This document shows, piece by piece, positions 11,201 to 21,340 of a stretch of 64,000 bases of DNA (position 1 is the stretch's first letter; each line of letters begins with the position of its first letter). Source of the DNA: Lanius collurio (Eukaryota > Chordata > Aves > Passeriformes > Laniidae); NCBI GenBank assembly GCA_020086605.1, contig JACBWW010000028.1, forward strand, positions 7,721,822 through 7,785,821, given 5' to 3'. The notes beneath the pieces are model-generated. The model was given only the letters and a program-made list of their open reading frames with translations, had not been told where the DNA came from and made no database searches. The translations under genes were made by a program, and so were the position numbers.

Positions 11201-12008
11201 AATGGGGTGCCACCAGACTGGTGGGTTCCACAGTGCTTCATCCTCAGCCCTGTGCTCTTCAGCATCTTCATAAATGGCTTGGACACAGGACTAGAAGAAA
11301 TATTAAGCAAGTTCACAGATGATACAAAACTGGGAGGAGCTGTTGACTCCCTTGAGGGCAGGAGGGCTCTGCAGAGAGACCTTGACAAATGAGATGACTG
11401 GGGAGGCACCAACTGTGTGAAATTCAGCAAGGGTGCCAGAGCACAGAAAAGCCATTGAGCTGTTAGAGAGTGTCCAAAGGAGGGCACGGGGATGGGGAAG
11501 GGCCCTGAGCGGAAGCCGTGTGAGGAGTGGCTGAAGTCATTTGGCTTGTGCAGTGTGGAGAAGAGGAGACTGAAGGGAAGCAGAGAAGCAGACACTGATC
11601 TTTTCTCTGTGGTAACCATTGGCAGGACCCAAGGGAATGACGTAAAATTGTGTCATGGGAGGCTTAGGCTAGATATGAGGAAATGTTTGTTCACCCAGAG
11701 GGTGGTTCCACAGGGAAGTGGTGAAAGCACCAAGCCTGACAGAGCTCAAGAGGAATTTGGACAATGCTCTCAGGCGAGGTGATGACTTTTGGGGTTTTCC
11801 TGTGCAGAGCCAGGACTTGCACATTGATATTTTTTGTGGTTTCCATGTAATTCGGGATATTCTATGATTCTATGAATTTTTTACCACACAAGTTTTTTTG
11901 GGGTGATCATGTGGTGTTGCCTATCTTACAGAAATGTTTTCTCCAGTTCACATCACCGATCCCACTTAAGCATCTGACAAAAGCACATGGGTTTTTTTTC
12001 TGTTCCAG
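8246..12008 (+). other. TRIM36 last intron (3.8 kb), mostly CR1
   Basis: The donor is CCAAG|GTAAAT and the acceptor is TCTGTTCCAG. Bases 8246 to about 9550 look unique. From about 9550 to 11875 the intron is a sense-oriented CR1 LINE. The remaining 130 bases lead to the acceptor. Confidence 0.85.
9550..11875 (+). mobile_element. CR1 LINE, 5'-truncated, sense orientation in TRIM36 intron
   Basis: Translated pieces match CR1 ORF2 in order. The endonuclease region starts near 9569 (AWWDESCDWSALL), with SLWIRIKGQT at about 9730 and a YYRSPSQEDDTDELFF block. Reverse-transcriptase motif A reads FDFSKAFDA at 11074-11100. The catalytic box reads FTDD rather than FADD at 11312-11323. The 3' end shows the CR1 tail, two copies of an ATTCTATG-type repeat at 11859-11875. 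Several frameshifts and stops interrupt the reading frame, so it is dead. The 5' boundary is approximate. Confidence 0.9.
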
Positions 12009-12363
12009 ATACGAGCAAGACAGTGGTCATGACAGTGGGAGTGAAGATGCCTTCTTTGACTCATCACAGCCTTGCACACTGGTCACCTTAGGCATGAAGA
12101 AGTTCTTTATCCCTGCTACACCTGCTGCTCCCAAGGATCCAGCAAGCAGAATCCTTCCCCTGCCATCGTGCTTGGGCATTTGCCTTGACTGTGACAAAGG
12201 CAGAGTAGGGTTTTATGATGCAGGCCGTATGAAGTGCCTGTATGAATGTGAGGTGGACTGCTCTGGCCTAATGTACCCAGCGTTTGCTTTGATGGGTGGT
12301 GCAGCAGTGCATCTTGAGGAAGCTGTCACCACCAAGTACAGGGAGTACCACGACGACATCTAG
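12009..12363 (+). CDS. TRIM36: TRIM36 last exon: B30.2/SPRY C-terminal half and stop
   Basis: It is 355 nt including the TAG stop at 12361-12363; its first base completes the Arg codon. It begins YEQDSGHDSGSEDAFFDSSQ, an acidic serine-rich loop, then LVTLGMKKFFIP, LPSCLGICLDCDKGRVGFYD (the standard LDYExGxVxFYD-like SPRY strand) and LYPAFAL-type MYPAFALMGG. The protein ends YREYHDDI. Length and end agree with known TRIM36. The loop contains a DSGxxS motif at 12019-12036 (see findings). Confidence 0.97.
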
Positions 12364-12501
12364 TGCAGTAATGTCTTCATGTTACTGTTCCGAGATGGAA
12401 AATGAAAGCAGAAGAATTCTACCTTAGTTTTCAGTCCTGATAAATTATGCTCTACCTGCATGTTGCTCACAAGCCTCTGGCTTGTGATTTTTTAAAATAA
12501 A
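12364..12501 (+). other. TRIM36: TRIM36 3'UTR (proximal)
   Basis: This is the stretch from the stop codon to the first consensus polyadenylation signal. A cleavage site roughly 10-30 nt further would give a 3'UTR of only about 150-170 nt. Longer isoforms using later signals cannot be excluded. Confidence 0.6.
12496..12501 (+). terminator. Polyadenylation signal AATAAA of TRIM36
   Basis: A canonical AATAAA lies 133 nt after the stop codon. A T- and GT-containing stretch follows from about 12540 (TTTCTTGTGATCTGTG), as expected for a downstream element. Confidence 0.65.
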
Positions 12502-12608
12502 TGGTGCAGGCACTTCCTGAGCCAGAGGAATTCTCCTGCCTTTCTTGTGATCTGTGCAATGCTATTCTCCACAGATTTCTTTTCCTGGGGGAAGCAGGAA
12601 GGAAGTCT

Positions 12609-12662
12609 GACTAGCAACCAAAATTTACTCTTCAGGACTAGCAACCAAAATTTACTCTTCGG
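12609..12662 (+). repeat. 27-bp tandem duplication
   Basis: Two head-to-tail copies of a 27-bp unit (starting GACTAGCAACC) at 12609-12635 and 12636-12662. They are identical except at the very end. This is just downstream of the TRIM36 polyadenylation signal. Confidence 0.9.
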
Positions 12663-13397
12663 GGTAGAAATCTGCCTTTTATTTAACCTAAATCCTTACA
12701 CAGTCAGTTTTGTATTTAATGAAGTCAAAGCTGAGAGTGGGTGATTGCCATTCTTCTTTTAAGAAATCTGCCTGAATGCCTCTGTGGGGTCAAATGCTTT
12801 CCAGTTAACCCCTGAGCACCAGTTGGGCCTTTCAGCACAAAACAGCATTTAAAAAATATAGTATAAAAGAGGAAGAAACTAGAAATTGTGTTGAACATTT
12901 AAGTTATACTTGGAATGGTGAGGGTAAATGAATCTGATTGCATGTTGTATACCCTTAATGTGATTGTAAGTTAAAACTCAAGTTCTGACACTTGGTGTCA
13001 TATAGTTGGTGGCATAATGGTTTCTTTATTCTTCCAGGCTTTTATTATAAGCTATCTAAAAGAAAGTGCAATTGTACCTTAAATGTCAGAATTTGAAGTC
13101 AAAAATCAGAAATGTTTGCATGTGTGAATAATAGTACCTGGTATTTAGGCAAAAGCAAACGAGTTACTGACATGAGTAATCATATGTGAATTTCAAAAAA
13201 AAGAAAAATCAGGTATTTCTTTTAATACTTGCTTTTATAGGTTATTTTTTTTTATCTAGTAGCAGCTCAAATTTTTCTTAGTAAGAATGTTAAAAATGCA
13301 CTGGTTAAGTTTTGAGACCTAATTTCTGCCTTAAAGGATGTCTCCCTTAAAATTTCAATTCCTCTAATGCTAAAAACTGTATCACATTGTAGTTTTT
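12663..13397. other. Intergenic, nothing recognised
   Basis: AT-rich unique-looking sequence between the TRIM36 end and the first antisense CR1. No open frame with coding character and no element was recognised. Confidence 0.7.
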
Positions 13398-14540
13398 CAC
13401 AGAATCATAGAACCACAGAACAGCTTGATTTGGAGGGGACCTTTAAAGACCATCCATTTCCAACCCCCTTTGTCATGGGCAGGGACCCCTTCCATTAGAC
13501 CAGGTTGCTCAAAGCTGCATCCAACCTGATCTCAAACACTTCCAGGTATGGGGCATCCACAGCTTCTCTGAGAAACCTTCTCCAGTGTCTCACCACTCTT
13601 ACTGTCAGAAATTTCTTCCTTATATCCAATCTAAATCTAACCTCTTTTAGTTTAAAATCATTGCCTTTTGTCCTGTCTTTCCAGGCCTTGGTAAAAATTC
13701 TCTCTCTCTCCATCTTTCTTTTAAATGCTTTTCATGTATTAAAAGGCCATAATAAGGCCTGTCTGGAGCTTTCTCTTCTCCAGGCTGAACAACTCCATCT
13801 CTCACATCATGTCTTCACAGAAGATGTGTTCCAGTCCTCAGACAATTTTTGTGCCTCTTCTCTGTACTGGGGGCCCCAGAGCAAAACACGGTATTCCAGG
13901 TGGAGTCTTGATAGAGCAGAGTAGGAGAATAATCTCCCTTGCCCTGATGGCCACCGGGCAGCTCAGGATGCTTTCTGTGCTGCAAATACACATTGCTGGT
14001 TCATGGCCAATTTTTCGTCCACCAAGATGCCCAAGTGCTTCTCTGCAGTGCTACTCTCTATCCCCCAGTCTGTATTGATAGTGGGGATTGCTTGGGTCCA
14101 GGTACAGGATCTTGGGGAACCTCATGAGATCCACATCAACACTGGTGCCAGTACAGACCCTTGGGGGACACCACTCATGACTGATTTCTTCTTGGACACT
14201 GAGCTGTTGACTGTGATTCTTTGGATGTCGCTATCCAGCCAACTCCTTATTAACTGAACAGTCCATCCAATTCAGCCCTTCTCTTTCAAGTTTAGAGGTA
14301 AGAATGTTGTGGGGGAGCCTATCAAAGGCCTTACAGAAGTCCAGGTACATGGTATCTCTTATCTCTTCCCTTATCCACTGGTGCAGTCACTTGGTTGCAG
14401 AAGACTGCTAGGTGAGTCATGCAGTGTTTGTCCATGGTGAACTCATTTGGCTGTCCCTGATCACCTTCTTGTCTTCCGTAACTTTTGACCCATCATCCAG
14501 GAGGATCTTTACATGATCATCCTAGGAATGGAAGTGGACT
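13398..14540 (-). mobile_element. CR1 LINE, antisense, 5'-truncated
   Basis: The + strand begins with the reverse complement of the CR1 3' end (CACAGAATCATAGAACCAC). It runs through the familiar 3'UTR blocks (GGGACCTTTAAAGACC, CCATTAGACCAGGTTGCTC) into reverse-transcriptase C-terminal sequence read on the minus strand. The right edge near 14540 is where similarity fades and is approximate. There is no intact frame. A plus-strand frame of 139 codons over it is a shadow. Confidence 0.9.
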
Positions 14541-14650
14541 GCCTCTCTTCATAGAAACCTATGTATAAAAAAAACAGTAGGGTGCATGCACCGTTGACTT
14601 GTGAAAAAATAAGGATCTAAAGTGAAAGATGTTTCTAGTAAGTGCTTGGT

Positions 14651-14709
14651 GCTTTCTAATTTGGGGATATGCTTTCTAATTTGGGGATATGCTTTCTAAT
14701 TTGGGGATA
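14651..14709 (+). repeat. 20-bp tandem repeat, three copies
   Basis: Three successive copies of the 20-bp unit beginning GCTTTCTAATTTGGGG; the third differs only at its last base. Near-perfect identity suggests a recent expansion and possible length polymorphism. Confidence 0.95.
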
Positions 14710-17506
14710 GTGTTGCATCTTGATGAATGTGTGTGAAGTATGCTTACTAAATACATGTAAACAGCTGTAGAGCTGTGAAATGGGACCTGAAAATCACAAT
14801 ACAGTTGAGTGAATGTAGGTCATAACGCAAAACATTTTTGGGCTTTGCTGTCTGAACAGTTGTACGGATCTAACCTGGAGTCCACCTCTCCCCGTGTCTT
14901 CTCTGCTAAGCCTCTGACTGTACCACTGTTGGAAAAAACTGTCAAAAATGGTTGTCTGTGGCAGCGTGAATATAACAGCCCTTTTGGGGCTAGAAAGGCC
15001 CAGCAGAGGCAACTTCTTGTCTGGATCTCACCTGCAAATGTTTCTGTCTTGATAAGGCTGTGTGGAGGTGTACTCCACAGATTCAGTGTGAGTTGTGTGA
15101 GAAACACTTTGATGTCCCAGCAGCTGGTGTGAAGTAGGGGGTATCTTTTGGCATTTTCTTCTGCAGGAGAAGAGGCAAATTGTCCCTTACTAGTTAGCCT
15201 TTTGGTGATTTCTTCTCTCTTGCTGGATTGAAGCCATTGCTCTCTTCTTGCCTGCTGAGGCCGATAGAACAGTCTGTCCGTAGGACACCCTGTTGCTGTG
15301 AAGGATGACAAAGTTTTGTGTTTTCCTTCTTTCTGAAGTCCTAAAGCCATATTTGCCTTTTTTTCTCTTTGATACCCAATACTAGGCTGGTGATGAAGCT
15401 TCTTCTGCAGTGTTTTTCATGCAGGCCTGATGGTTAGCTGTGCACTTAGGGTTTTCCCTACTTAGTGTGCTGTTTTGCATTTGTTTATGTTGATAATCCT
15501 TGTTTACCTAGTCACTAAGTTCTGAGGCCCTTCTTCAGCTCTTCAGTCACTTCTAGACTTGGATGTTCCTGAGTAGCTTCACTGGTAACATGAACATAAC
15601 CATTTTTTGTTTTTCCAGGTCTTGGAGCAAACTAAGTTGTAGTGAGACGCAGCAGTTCCCTCTGCTGTTAAGATTTTTTTGTTCCTTCTACATTTTTTCG
15701 CCTGTCCAATATTTATTAAACCACAAGTCAAGCACTGAAAACTCTTACATTACTTTTATTGAGTAGGTGAGTCATGATCTTGCCTGTGTGAGTGCAGCAG
15801 TCAGACCCAAGAGAAAGGATTCTCACTTCAGTTGCTGTGACTTCTCCCCTTATATAACTGGCAATGGTCAGTTTATCTACCAAACTGAGTACCAGCTTAA
15901 AGCTGTAGATTGTAGGGCTGAACTTTGTGAGATTTTTTTCCCACACCATATCTTCTTCCGTAGACAAATGTTTCATTTTTGATGAAACAAAAAATGGTTT
16001 GTTTCAGAAACTGGTCTAGATTAGAGTGTTTATGTCATGGTTAGCGCTCCATCTTTTCACATTTAGATTTTTTATAAGCAGCTGTGTTGGTATCACCAGA
16101 CCTTTTGTTACTTTATGGAAGTATTCATAAATGGAACACTCTATTGCAGGTATGAAGTCACTGTCGCAAGACTCAATCTAAAAAGATTATTGGTTTGAGA
16201 CTACAGAAACTAAAAATTTAGGGGCTTTTTTCTACTAGAGTTTCAAATTCATTTAAGATGTGTTCTGCTATGCAATTACTTACTGTACTGGACAGAAACT
16301 GATACTACTTTAAACATTTATCTACCTTTTGATATAGCTGCTTGTATTTATCTCATTCTTAGTTTAAAAATTGATTTGGCTTTTGGTGTTACTTGAATAC
16401 TTAGTATGCATTCCAGACAGTACTCTTTGGTGCTTACTTCAGCTTATTAAATAAAAAACACACTCTCAAGAGGCACTGACAACATGCTGTGATATTTTTT
16501 CCACTACCATGGAAGAGTCAACTTTCAGAAATACAGTTCAGCAGCACTTGCCTATCCAGATAATTATTTTTTCAAGTTTCTCCCTATGAAACAGCACTTT
16601 ACAATGTAGACTAAGCTAAAAATGGTGTGGTATTGTGTGGATCTTTGTGCAATATAGCTATTTGGTGACTATGGTGTGACTTGCGAAGCTTCATGCAGGT
16701 GTGAATCATGTAGACACTTTTTAGATACCTAAAGCTTTAACAGAAAGGCCTTGTTTGAAAATATTCTGAAATGTAAAAGTGATGTCTTGGTTTTTTTTTG
16801 TAATAAAAGCTGAAATACAGTATCTTAGTCATTCACATTATTACATCCCAGCTCTGAAGTACCCTGGTTGAAATAATTTTTCATACAATACATGACAATA
16901 GGTGGCTTGTGGGGAGAAAGCACTGCTTTGGTTCTAAAGTGTGCACATATACCAGTACCTGTGATTTTAGGAGTACTTTGGACTGATTGCTAGGCATTTA
17001 CTTAAGATGCTGGTGTTAGGAACTTGACTGCCTGAGCCTTCCTCCCTAGTCAGGGAAGGAAAATGTTCATCCAGAATGAGCTTGACTCTGGCATTTTCAG
17101 GGGAACCTATCTGTTCCCTAACAGAGGAAACAGATGGTACTTTGCTCTCCAGCCTGAACAGCTCTACTGGAAGACCTCAGGCTGGGTGGACCCACTTTGC
17201 TCTGCAATTCTGAAAATTGTTGCTAGTGCTTGAATCTGCATTCCTTTGTTTCATTCAATGTTTACATTTGCTGATGCTGTCGTTTGCAGGATGTTTTAAA
17301 GTTTCATCTTCTGGTGGTTGCTGCCTTCAGGCCAGCTGTGTGCGCACCTGCAAGCAGCAGAGGCTTTATTCACAGGGAATCCCCCGTGGCTGTGCCAGTG
17401 CAGTTAAAGCAGCCAATATATGGATGTGTCTGCTTTAGGAGAGGCAGGCTGACACTCCTGGGAACGCAGGAGTATTGAAGCCAAAAGCAGTATTCTGCTG
17501 AATTTT
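14710..17506. other. Intergenic, nothing recognised
   Basis: Mixed-composition sequence. The largest open frame is on the minus strand at 14820-15350 (176 codons). It has no recognisable domain and resembles nothing I know. No RNA gene or clear mobile element was seen. Confidence 0.6.
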
Positions 17507-17578
17507 CACAGAATCACAGAATAGTTAAGGTGGAAGGGGACCTCTGGAGATCTAGTCCAACACTTCTGCCGAGGCAGG

Positions 17579-17998
17579 GTCACTGTCATAGTTTAGGAAC
17601 AGTATTCCTCAAATAAATGTTCCCACAGAAACATCCCGTACATGTCCTGCTTTCTCCCTTCCTTCCCCACTGTTGCAGAATGGAGAGAAGTGAAGGCACA
17701 AAGAGGTAAAGATCATGGGTTGAGATAAGGAGAATTTACTAGCAACAGCAATGAAATAAGAAAATGACAGCAACAACAGCAATAACAGAGTGTGCCAGAC
17801 AGGTGAATAATTGACATAGGATTGCTCAGCACATGGAACCCAATGCCACCTGAGGGCACACCCTGTACACCTTGGTGAAAAATCCTGTGCCACTCTGTCC
17901 CCACTGGGCAGGATGTGAGCTGGTATAAGATAACCTGGCTCCTCCCTCCTGGCTGCTGCAGAAGTTAAGTCTGCCCTGGGCAGAACCAGGACATTCAC
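17579..17998. repeat. Target-site duplication pair of nested LTR
   Basis: GTCAC at 17579-17583 and TTCAC at 17994-17998 flank the LTR with one mismatch. Removing the LTR and one copy restores the usual uninterrupted CR1 3'UTR text (GGCAGGGTCACCTAGAGC). Confidence 0.75.
17584..17993 (-). mobile_element. Solo ERV LTR (410 bp) nested in CR1
   Basis: It starts TGTCATAG and ends GGACA on the + strand. Read on the minus strand it begins TGTCCTGGTTCTG and ends in a CCTAAACTATGACA-type 3' end. Its 3' half shares blocks with the LTR at 38063, such as CCATGATCTT, TTTGTGCCTTCA and TTCTC. No retroviral internal sequence adjoins it. It is a noncoding remnant, younger than the CR1 it interrupts. Confidence 0.8.
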
Positions 17999-20900
17999 CT
18001 AGAGCCAGGGAGAATGGGAGTGTATCCAGGTGGGTTTTAAATGTGTCCAGTGGTGGAGACTTCACAACCTCCCTGGGCAGCCTGTTCCAGTGCTTTCCTA
18101 TGCTCAGTTTAAGTTCTTCCTCATGTTGACATGGAACTTCTTGTTTGATTTTATGGCCATTATTCCTTGTCTTGTCATGGGGTACCACTGAAAAGAATCT
18201 GGGACCATCCTCTTGGCATTCACATTTGAGATGCTTGCATTTATGAGGTCCCCTCTCAGTCTTCTCTACTCTGAACTAAACAGGTCCAGCTCCCACAGTC
18301 TCTCCTTGTGAGAGAAATGCTCCAGACCCTTTATCATCTTTGTGGCTCCTGCTGAACCCTCTCCATTAGCTCTTTGTGTTGTACTGAGGAGCCCAGAACT
18401 GGACACAGCACTCCAGATGTGGCCTGACTAGGGCTGAGTAGAGGGGCAGGATCACCCCTCTATTGACCTGCTGGCACTGCTCTTCCAGATGCAGCTCAAG
18501 ATCCCATTAGTTCTCCAGGTCATAAGGGCACTGCTGGCTTATGGTCAGCTTGTCATACACAAAGATTCCCAGATCCTTCTCCACAGAGCTGCTCTCCAGT
18601 AGGTCAGCCCTCGACCTGTACTGGTACTTGGAGTTATTCCTCCCCAGCTGCAGAACCCTACACTTGCCCTTGCTGAACTTCCCTAGGTTTCTCTGCACCC
18701 AGCTCTCCAGCCTAACAAGGACTTACTGAATGGGAGAACAGCCATCTAATGTATCAGCCCCAGTTTCATATAATCAGCAAATTTGCTGAGGGTGTATTCT
18801 TTGTCCAGATCATTGGTAAACGAGTTGAACAAGGCTGGATCTAGTACTGACTCCAGGGGAATGCTACTGACCACAGGCCTCCAACTGGATTCTACTCTGC
18901 TGGCCCTCTGCACTCTGCCATTCCGCCAGTTCTTGATCCTGTTCACTGTCCATTCCCCTCATGCACATTTCCTGAGCTTACCTACAAGGATGTTATGGGA
19001 GACAGTGTCAAAAGCCTTGGAGCCAAGGTAGACAACATCCACTGCTCTCCCCTCATCAGCCCATTTTGCCATGCCATCACAGAAGGCTATCAGACTGGTC
19101 AAGCATGATTTCTCCCTGGTGAATCGAAGCTGACTAACCCTGATGACCTTCTTGTCTTTTACATGTTTGGTGGTGATTTCCAGAATGATCTGTTCCATCC
19201 CTTTTTCAGGGAGGGAGGTGAAGCTGATGGGCTGGTAGTTTCCCATGCACTCCCTTTTTGAAGATGGGGATAACATTGGCTTTTCTCCAGTTATTAGGCA
19301 CCACTCCTGTTCTCCATGATTTTTCAAAGATGATGCAGAATGTCTTAGCAACGATATCTGCCAGCTCTCTCAGTTCCCAACCCTTTTTGTCCATGGGGAA
19401 ATCTTCCTCTTTCCAGCCTTCCTCTCTTAACCCTGAGGTCTAGGGTTCCTGAGAGCCAGAAGTAAAGCAGTAAAGACTGAGGTAAAGAAGGCATCCCTAT
19501 GTCTTCTGTCACCAGGACACCTATCTAGTTCAGCAGCAGCCAATCATTTTCCATAATGTTCCTATTGCTGCTGATGTACTTGCAGAAACCTTCTTATCCT
19601 TGACATCCCTTGCCAGACTCCATTCCAAGTGGACCTTGGCTTTCCGTGTTGCATACCTGCATACTCTGGTGATGTTCCTGTAGTTCTCCCATGTGGCCTG
19701 TCCCGTTTTCCACATCCCATTAATTGTTTGAAATTTACTAGAAGCTTCCTGCTCATCCATTCAGGTCTCTTGCCCACTTTGCTTGAATTCTTTATCATGG
19801 GGATACACTGGTCTTGAATTTGGAGGAAATTATGCTTGAATATTGACTAGCTCTCTTGAACTCTCTTATTTTCTAGAGCCCCACCCATGCTTCTTTTTGA
19901 AGAGGCTGAAGTTAGCTCTCTGGAAGCTCAGAGTTCTAGTCCTTGGTGCTTTGCTTCCTCCACACAGGATCCTCAGTTCCACCACCTCATGGTCACTACA
20001 GCCAAGACTGCCCCCAGCCTTCTTATCTTTGACCAGTCCCTCCTGATCTGTTGGTAAAAGGTCCAGCAACAACCCTTTCCTTGTTGGCTCCTCCTTCACT
20101 TCCATCAAAAAGTTACCATCAATGACCAACTTCTTGGATTGGATGTGCTGAGCCATGCTCTCCCTCCAACAGTATCAGGGTGGTTGAATTTCCCCAGGAT
20201 AAGCAGGGTCTGTGACCCTAAGGCTGCTTCCAACTGTCCACAGAGAACCTCATCAACTTCCTTTTCCTGATCAGGTGGCCTGCAGCCAACACCCCAAACA
20301 GTTTCACCCATATTATCCTGTCCCTTAATTCTTACCCACAATCTCTTAACTCGTCTGCCCCTGGACAGAGCTCGATACATTCCCAGTGCTCTCTCACTTA
20401 AAGAGAAATGCCACTGCCTCGCTTCGCTGATGTGTCCTTTATGTAAAGTACACAGCCATCCATGACAACATTCCAGTCACGTGAGCAGCGAGATTATGGC
20501 CCTGTGACCACACACAAGGTTCTAGTTCTTTTTTATTCCCCCTGCTGCCTGCATTTGTGTACAGGTATTTCAGAGAGGTCATCAAGCATCAAGGTTCCCT
20601 GGAAGGGGCATAAGAGGATTTACCATAGCCATACACACCCTTGATGTGGTTAGCCCTATGATTCTCATCCTGAGAGGCAGCCAGGGGACATCTGTTGCTG
20701 CATTGGTTGACAGGACCAACATCCCAGGAGGAAGCAGTGGCAGGAGCATTGCCGCTTTGGACACAAAGCATCTTGTCCCGGTGGCCCTTCTGCTTAAAGC
20801 CCATCTCACCAAACTGGCCAGCCTGATGCAAAAGATTCTCATGCCCTTTTAGGCAGGTGGTTCCCATTCTTCCCTAATAGGCTACCATCATTAAAGCACA

Positions 20901-21340
20901 ACTCATTGTCATAAAAACCAATGTCACAAACCCAATCTTTATCTGCACTATGCATCTGCTTCTGGCTGTCTTGATTTCTCCAGCTGGTAGTATAGATGGG
21001 AAGAGGACTTTGCCACTGATATTTTCCACCTGCCTCGCCAGGGCTTTATGATCGTCTTTGATCCTGCCCATTTTTTGGCTTGCAGTGTCATTTGCACCCA
21101 CATGAGAAAGTAGTTGCAGGTACTAGCCTGTGCACTTGGCAAGCTTGTGTGCTCTCTTGGCAACATCAGCGATCTTAGCCCCCAGCAGGCAGCACAGATC
21201 TCCTGCCTCTCTGTTGGGCTGGCAGAGAGGGGCCACACTGCCCCTTAATAGAGGGTTGCCCACTATAAGTAAGCTTTTGATTTGGCTGCCATTCTCTAGT
21301 ATGTTGTTCAAAGATATAAATGGAAGGTTTGTTTTTTGAT

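Larger units (their letters stand above)
1..12501 (+). other. TRIM36: TRIM36 gene, 3' part (eight exons, 5' end outside window)
   Basis: Eight exons at 1-238, 3374-3520, 4573-4668, 5575-5828, 6482-6606, 7389-7682, 7948-8245 and 12009-12363 join without a frame break into 601 codons plus stop; every junction is GT-AG. The order B-box1, B-box2, coiled coil, COS, FN3, SPRY is that of the class C-I TRIM proteins, and the residue-level sequence matches my memory of vertebrate TRIM36 rather than MID1/2, TRIM9, TRIM46 or TRIM67. Human TRIM36 is about 728 residues, so roughly 127 N-terminal residues, including the RING finger, are missing to the left. TRIM36 is a microtubule-associated E3 ubiquitin ligase linked to cell-cycle control, the sperm acrosome reaction and, in Xenopus, vegetal-cortex microtubules and dorsal axis formation (literature knowledge). 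The promoter is not in the window. Confidence 0.96.
17507..21340 (-). mobile_element. CR1 LINE, near full-length, antisense, with SGNH-esterase region
   Basis: The CR1 3' end lies at 17507 (reverse-complement TCACAGAATCACAGAATAG). Reading leftward on the minus strand come 3'UTR, reverse transcriptase (about 18.6-19.5 kb), endonuclease (about 19.9-20.4 kb, with LWVRIKGQDN and CRPPDQEKEVDE) and a 5' region at about 20.9-21.3 kb. That last region matches the esterase-like domain of avian CR1: LLIVGNPLLRGSVAPLCQ, then GANDT. Key residues are lost. The esterase nucleophile motif GDS reads GNP (21252-21260). Motif A lacks its aspartate, reading YLGSKAFDTV near 19010-19040. The FADD box reads FADY (18770-18781). 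Stops and frameshifts are frequent. It is split by a solo LTR at 17584-17993. The 5' boundary is approximate. Confidence 0.9.

Noticed and set aside
10978..11619. 213-codon minus-strand open frame
   Set aside because: It lies antisense inside the CR1 copy whose reverse-transcriptase remnants read on the + strand, so it is a shadow.
14820..15350. 176-codon minus-strand open frame
   Set aside because: Recognises no family, has no exon-like boundaries, and sits in an otherwise unique intergenic stretch. Possible by chance.
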